Shown piece by piece: positions 23,964-26,397 of a stretch of 26,397 bases of DNA (the first letter of the stretch is position 1; the number at the start of each line of letters is the position of its first letter). The notes under the pieces are model-generated. The model saw nothing but the letters and a program-made list of their open reading frames with translations. It searched no databases and was not told the origin of the DNA. Origin of the DNA: JABWBJ01 sp035646395 (GTDB taxonomy: Bacteria > Gemmatimonadota > Gemmatimonadetes > Gemmatimonadales > Gemmatimonadaceae); the NCBI GenBank assembly GCA_035646395.1, contig DASRPK010000145.1:1-26397 (forward strand), written 5' to 3'. A program made the position numbers and the translations under genes.

Positions 23964-24629
23964 ATGGCTACAGATCCCAACACGTCAACACGCGACGAGA
24001 TGTCGCGCGACGCAGGCACGGCACGAAACGATGTCAGCGACCGTGAACGGAACCTCGAAGCTCGGCGCGAGGGAGGAGGTGGGACTGGAACCGCGGCGAC
24101 GACGCGTCGCTCGAACGTCACCCGCCGGACGCCCTACGGCACCGGTACGTCGCCATTTCAGGTGATGCGCCGCATGGCCGAGGACATCGACCGGATGTTC
24201 TCGGATGTCGATTTCGCGCGTGGCTTCGGCCTGCAGTCGCCGGCGCGCGGAACGGGGCTGTTCGATCCATGGCGCTTCGAAAGCCGGCTTGCGGACACCA
24301 CGTGGACGCCGCAGGTGGAAACGTTTCGTCGCGACAACAACCTGGTCATTCGCGCCGATCTGCCGGGGCTCAACAAGGACAACATCACGATAGAGACTGA
24401 TGATGATGTCCTGATCATTTCCGGTGAACGAGGCGATGAAACACGCGACGAGCGCGATGATTTCTATCGCTCGGAGCGGACGTACGGGCGCTTCTTCCGG
24501 GCCATTCAGTTGCCGGACGGCGTCGACGCTGAAAAGATCGACGCGTCGTTCAGGGATGGTGTTCTCGAAGTGACCGTACCCGCGCCGAAGGTCACAACGC
24601 CGAAAAATCGGCACATCAAGATCAAGTAG
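23964..24629 (+). CDS. Hsp20/alpha-crystallin family small heat-shock protein
   Basis: An ATP-independent holdase chaperone. The 221 residues consist of a long disordered, charged N-terminal arm (about 1-65, rich in Arg, Asp, Thr and Gly), a linker with FQVMRRMAEDIDRMFSD, and the alpha-crystallin domain from about 112 to 215 (TPQVETFRRDNNLVIRADLP, IISGERGDE, RSERTYGRFFRAIQLPDGVD, FRDGVLEVTVPAP). It ends with an IKIK-type IxI motif for oligomer assembly. Most bacterial members are about 140-170 residues, so the arm is unusually long. The SD GGAGG (23954-23958) is 5 nt from ATG 23964 but only 2 nt from ATG 23961, so 23964 is preferred. No CIRCE element or obvious heat-shock promoter is visible. 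Confidence 0.93.
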   Translation: MATDPNTSTRDEMSRDAGTARNDVSDRERNLEARREGGGGTGTAATTRRSNVTRRTPYGTGTSPFQVMRRMAEDIDRMFSDVDFARGFGLQSPARGTGLFDPWRFESRLADTTWTPQVETFRRDNNLVIRADLPGLNKDNITIETDDDVLIISGERGDETRDERDDFYRSERTYGRFFRAIQLPDGVDAEKIDASFRDGVLEVTVPAPKVTTPKNRHIKIK

Positions 24630-24633
24630 TCGC

Positions 24634-24693
24634 CTGAGAAGCGGGCCGTCGCTCGTAGCTCTGGGCGGCCGGCCGACGGCGGCCCGCGCTTCA
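24634..24693 (+). terminator. GC-rich hairpin after hsp20
   Basis: GCGGGCCGTCG (24641-24651) pairs with the 24674-24687 segment apart from a 3-nt bulge, and the outer TGAGAAGC and GCGCTTCA sequences extend the stem. It lies about 10 nt after the hsp20 stop. No T tract follows, so it is a probable rather than classical terminator. Confidence 0.5.
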
Positions 24694-24697
24694 GGAC

Positions 24698-24748
24698 TTA
24701 CCGTGACCACGGCGGCACGACGTTGTTCGACCGTGCGTACGCGATCGA
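24698..24748 (-). pseudogene. Remnant of a dinB-like gene (C-terminal end only)
   Basis: On the minus strand this stretch encodes SIAYARSNNVVPPWSR followed by TAA, the same C-terminus as the intact dinB-family gene at 25787-26317. The identical core is 38 nt (24711-24748 and 25800-25837). The final codons differ at silent sites (CGG TAA here, CGC TAG there), so it is a diverged copy and not a recent duplication. Similarity stops sharply upstream of the Ser codon, and no further dinB coding sequence is seen. Confidence 0.75.
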
Positions 24749-25047
24749 TTCGACACGCGCGCCTTGGGCTGATATCACGCCGGGCGTGGCCACTCAATTA
24801 GCCCTGACGAGGCTGCTGTGCGTGTGAGTGTGGAGTTCGCTACCAGCGAACGAATCCCGCGGCAGGGGTAGTGAAAACCGCTGCCCCCAGCATTCGTGCA
24901 TTGAACGCGCAGCCCTAACGAGAGTTACGGGCGGACCGCGCACGCGGGGGTGAACCCGTGCCTGCGGTGCCCCGTTCGGCGGATTGGCAACCCGTTAGGC
25001 CCTTCGCGCTCCAGTGCGAACCCGATACTGGTCGAACCGGAGGAATC
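24749..25047. other. Gene-free spacer with short inverted repeats
   Basis: No convincing coding sequence is seen in these 299 bases. GTTCGCT (24835-24841) and AGCGAAC (24845-24851) form a perfect 7-bp hairpin with a 3-nt loop. CCAGT (25011-25015) and ACTGG (25027-25031) form a small inverted repeat before the next gene. The recurring heptamer GTTAGGC occurs at 24994 and a related CCCTAAC near 24913. The promoter of the secreted-protein gene at 25048 should lie here but was not identified. Confidence 0.55.
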
Positions 25048-25692
25048 ATGAACCGCGTAACACGCGTGGCGACGCTGCTGTTGACCGTGATGGCAGGTGC
25101 CGGCAGCCTCACCGCACAAGTACCAACCGTTTCAAAGGGTGATGTCGCCGTCCCGGACCCTACAAACGCCGAGCGACTGAGAACGGGAATGAGAAAGCTG
25201 TGGACCGATCACGTGATCTGGACGCGTCAGTACATCGTGGGCGCCGTCGCGGATGATCCGAGCGCATCGGAAGCGGCGAAGCGGCTGATGAAGAATCAGG
25301 AGGATATTGGCAACGCCATAGTGCCCTATTACGGGAAAGAGGCGGGTGCGAAGCTCACTGACCTGCTGAAGCAGCACATCAGCATCGCGGTGGACCTGGT
25401 GGCGGGAGCGAAGGCGAAGGACGATGCGAAGGTAAAGGATGCCGACCAGCGCTGGCACGCCAACGCAACCGATCTCGCGACCTTCCTGAGTGGGGCGAAT
25501 CCCAACTGGAAAATGGACGACGTGCAGACGATGCTGAACGAGCACCTGGCACTCACAACGCAGGGAGCGACTGCTCGACTCGAGAAGAACTGGGCAAAGG
25601 ACATCGAGACGTTCGACAAGATCCTGGATCAGGCGTTGCACATGGCTGACGCACTCTCTGACGGGATCAGCAAGCAGTTCCCGAAGAAGTAG
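25048..25692 (+). CDS. Secreted helical protein of a conserved but uncharacterised family
   Basis: A 214-residue exported protein. The signal peptide is MNRVTRVATLLLTVMAGAGS with cleavage near LTAQ. The mature part is helical and charged, with family-like segments RLRTGMRKLWTDHVIWTRQY, RLMKNQEDIGNAIVPYYGKE, AGAKLTDLLKQHISIAVDLV, SGANPNWKMDDVQTMLNEHL and MADALSDGISKQF. I recall similar proteins in Firmicutes and Bacteroidota, sometimes labelled glycosyltransferase without visible basis. The spaced His and Asp/Glu residues in helices (DHVIWTR, KQHI, NEHL) could suit a four-helix metal-binding bundle, which is speculation. A strong Shine-Dalgarno (GGAGGA, 25039-25044) precedes the ATG. It converges on a secreted DinB-family gene across a shared terminator. 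Confidence 0.8.
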   Translation: MNRVTRVATLLLTVMAGAGSLTAQVPTVSKGDVAVPDPTNAERLRTGMRKLWTDHVIWTRQYIVGAVADDPSASEAAKRLMKNQEDIGNAIVPYYGKEAGAKLTDLLKQHISIAVDLVAGAKAKDDAKVKDADQRWHANATDLATFLSGANPNWKMDDVQTMLNEHLALTTQGATARLEKNWAKDIETFDKILDQALHMADALSDGISKQFPKK

Positions 25693-25705
25693 GGCGTCGA
25701 GAAGA

Positions 25706-25742
25706 GACGGGAGCGGGGGAATGGCGATCCCTGCTCCCCGTC
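25706..25742. terminator. Hairpin between convergent genes
   Basis: GACGGGAGCGGGGGA (25706-25720) pairs with TCCCTGCTCCCCGTC (25728-25742) with one bulged base and G-T pairs; the loop is 7 nt. It stands between the forward secreted-protein gene and the reverse dinB gene, and may stop transcription from both sides. There is no T run on the forward side; the reverse side has TCTCTTCTC. Confidence 0.6.
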
Positions 25743-25786
25743 TGCCCGCCGAAGGGCCACGGGAAAGTCGTACCCTTCTACAGTAT

Positions 25787-26317
25787 CTAGCGCGACCAGG
25801 GCGGCACGACGTTGTTCGACCGTGCGTACGCGATCGACTGGCCAAGGTGTTCGTTCATATGCGCGACGAGCTGCATCATGACGGCCCACTTCGGGACAGT
25901 ACGTTCGTAAAGCGTCGTGCTCTTCGAGAGCTCCTCCGTCGACAGGGCTGAGAGCGAGCGACGGACGTGCTCAGCGGATTGGCGGAGGAGTGCCACGATC
26001 TGTGCCTTGGTCCGCATCGCTTCCAACGTGTCGAGCTCGATCGCAGCCGGCGCCGGGATGGCCATCGAGGATGCCGGATAGAAGAAGTTGTAACGCGCGA
26101 TGTGCGCGAACACTTGCCCCACCGGCATCGCATCAGCGCTCGGTTTCCACGTGTAACTCTCCGCCGGCATCGCGTCCGCGAGCGAAATGACCTTGCTGAT
26201 AGAGGACTCGAAGTGTCCCATCAGTTCATCTCGTAGCGCGGTGGAGCCATGCGTCTGGGCGAACGCTGGCGCGGCGAACACGGTAACAGCCATCAGGACG
26301 CTTGCAACGCGAATCAT
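25787..26317 (-). CDS. Secreted DinB-family protein
   Basis: DinB-family proteins are four-helix bundles with a three-His metal site, related to bacillithiol- and mycothiol-dependent enzymes. The 176-residue product has a signal peptide (MIRVASVLMAVTVFAAPAFA, cleavage before Q), so it acts outside the cytoplasm, unlike most family members. Candidate metal ligands are His36 (DELMGHFESS), His71 (VGQVFAHIARYN) and His153 and His157 (LVAHMNEHLGQ). KPSADAMPVGQVFAHI is typical of the family. I chose ATG 26317, 5 nt from a GGAGA Shine-Dalgarno; GTG 26320 is one codon further upstream. A remnant of a second copy lies 1 kb away. Function is unknown; it is not the SOS polymerase DinB. Confidence 0.87.
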   Translation of the reverse strand: MIRVASVLMAVTVFAAPAFAQTHGSTALRDELMGHFESSISKVISLADAMPAESYTWKPSADAMPVGQVFAHIARYNFFYPASSMAIPAPAAIELDTLEAMRTKAQIVALLRQSAEHVRRSLSALSTEELSKSTTLYERTVPKWAVMMQLVAHMNEHLGQSIAYARSNNVVPPWSR

Positions 26318-26343
26318 CACATTCTCCAGGTAAACGATGTGAA

Positions 26344-26397
26344 TGGGCCCTGCAGGGCTCGAACCTGCGACCGTCGGATTATGAGTCCGCTGCTCTA
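26344..26397 (-). tRNA. tRNA with CAT anticodon, 5' end outside window (Ile2 favoured, Met possible)
   Basis: The 3' three-quarters of a minus-strand tRNA is visible: end of the D arm (TAGAGC), anticodon loop CTCATAA with anticodon CAT, variable loop, T arm (GCAGG TTCGAGC CCTGC), acceptor strand AGGGCCC and discriminator A at 26344. The acceptor implies a GGGCCCT 5' strand, close to the GGCCCCT of E. coli tRNA-Ile2, and the ACTCATAAT loop region also resembles Ile2, whose C34 is changed to lysidine. Elongator Met cannot be excluded without the 5' part. No CCA is encoded. Confidence 0.8.

Noticed and set aside
23985..24797. A 270-codon minus-strand open frame across hsp20
   Set aside because: The alpha-crystallin domain on the forward strand is unmistakable, and the reverse frame is Arg-rich. 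Its upstream part only reads through the dinB remnant in the wrong frame.
5539..25000. GTTAGGC as an FtsK orienting (KOPS-like) sequence
   Set aside because: KOPS sites are strongly strand-skewed, whereas about 10 sites point one way and 6 the other here. A single window cannot exclude it, but the mix argues against it.

Overview
The window reads as a chromosomal segment of a high-GC, Gram-negative, heterotrophic bacterium. The gene content, a secreted PD40/TolB-like beta-propeller, a secreted DinB protein and a cluster of housekeeping genes with many GTG starts and 4-8 nt overlaps suggest Gemmatimonadota or a close relative. That assignment is inference; no rRNA gene or phylogeny is available. 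There is no prophage, insertion sequence, CRISPR array or clear genomic island.

Layout. (1) 1-8014 is an almost unbroken forward run: the C-terminal end of an unidentified protein, aroQ (shikimate pathway), an M24 Xaa-Pro peptidase, accB, a pilT-type pilus ATPase lodged between accB and accC, a ComB-family phosphatase and ftsK. (2) 8015-11578 holds yraN (UPF0102), recA, a structured recA-recX spacer, recX and an exported TolB-like propeller. (3) 11697-20868 holds alaS, a small unknown gene, a CpsB/YwqE-type PHP phosphatase, gmhA, an SDR oxidoreductase, a CCA-adding/poly(A) polymerase family enzyme, a ZIP metal transporter, rarA and a LEA14-like lipoprotein, mostly overlapping or nearly so. 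(4) 20960-23296 holds hflX and gmd. (5) 23367-26397 is looser: tRNA-Val(CAC) and a small DUF486 membrane protein on the minus strand, an Hsp20 chaperone, a 418-nt gene-poor gap containing the tail of a decayed dinB copy, a secreted helical protein, a secreted DinB protein on the minus strand, and a 5'-truncated tRNA with a CAT anticodon.

How the genes fit together. AccB and AccC are the biotin carrier and biotin carboxylase of fatty-acid synthesis. RecA, RecX, RarA, FtsK and YraN are linked to DNA repair or chromosome processing. The PHP phosphatase, GmhA and Gmd point to heptose and GDP-sugar supply for surface polysaccharide. The CCA-adding enzyme matches the fact that neither tRNA here has an encoded CCA end.

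The most unusual signals are not genes. First, the octamer GCCTAACG/CGTTAGGC, and its one-base variant GCCTGACG, recurs far more often than base composition predicts, on both strands and in all reading frames. Second, at least four spacers just downstream of stop codons carry short tandem repeats (6-9 nt units); three of these face inverted copies of the unit, and two loci 17 kb apart share one composite sequence. Third, hflX has no ATG, GTG or TTG at its expected start, and the spacers before recA and recX carry candidate regulatory structures.
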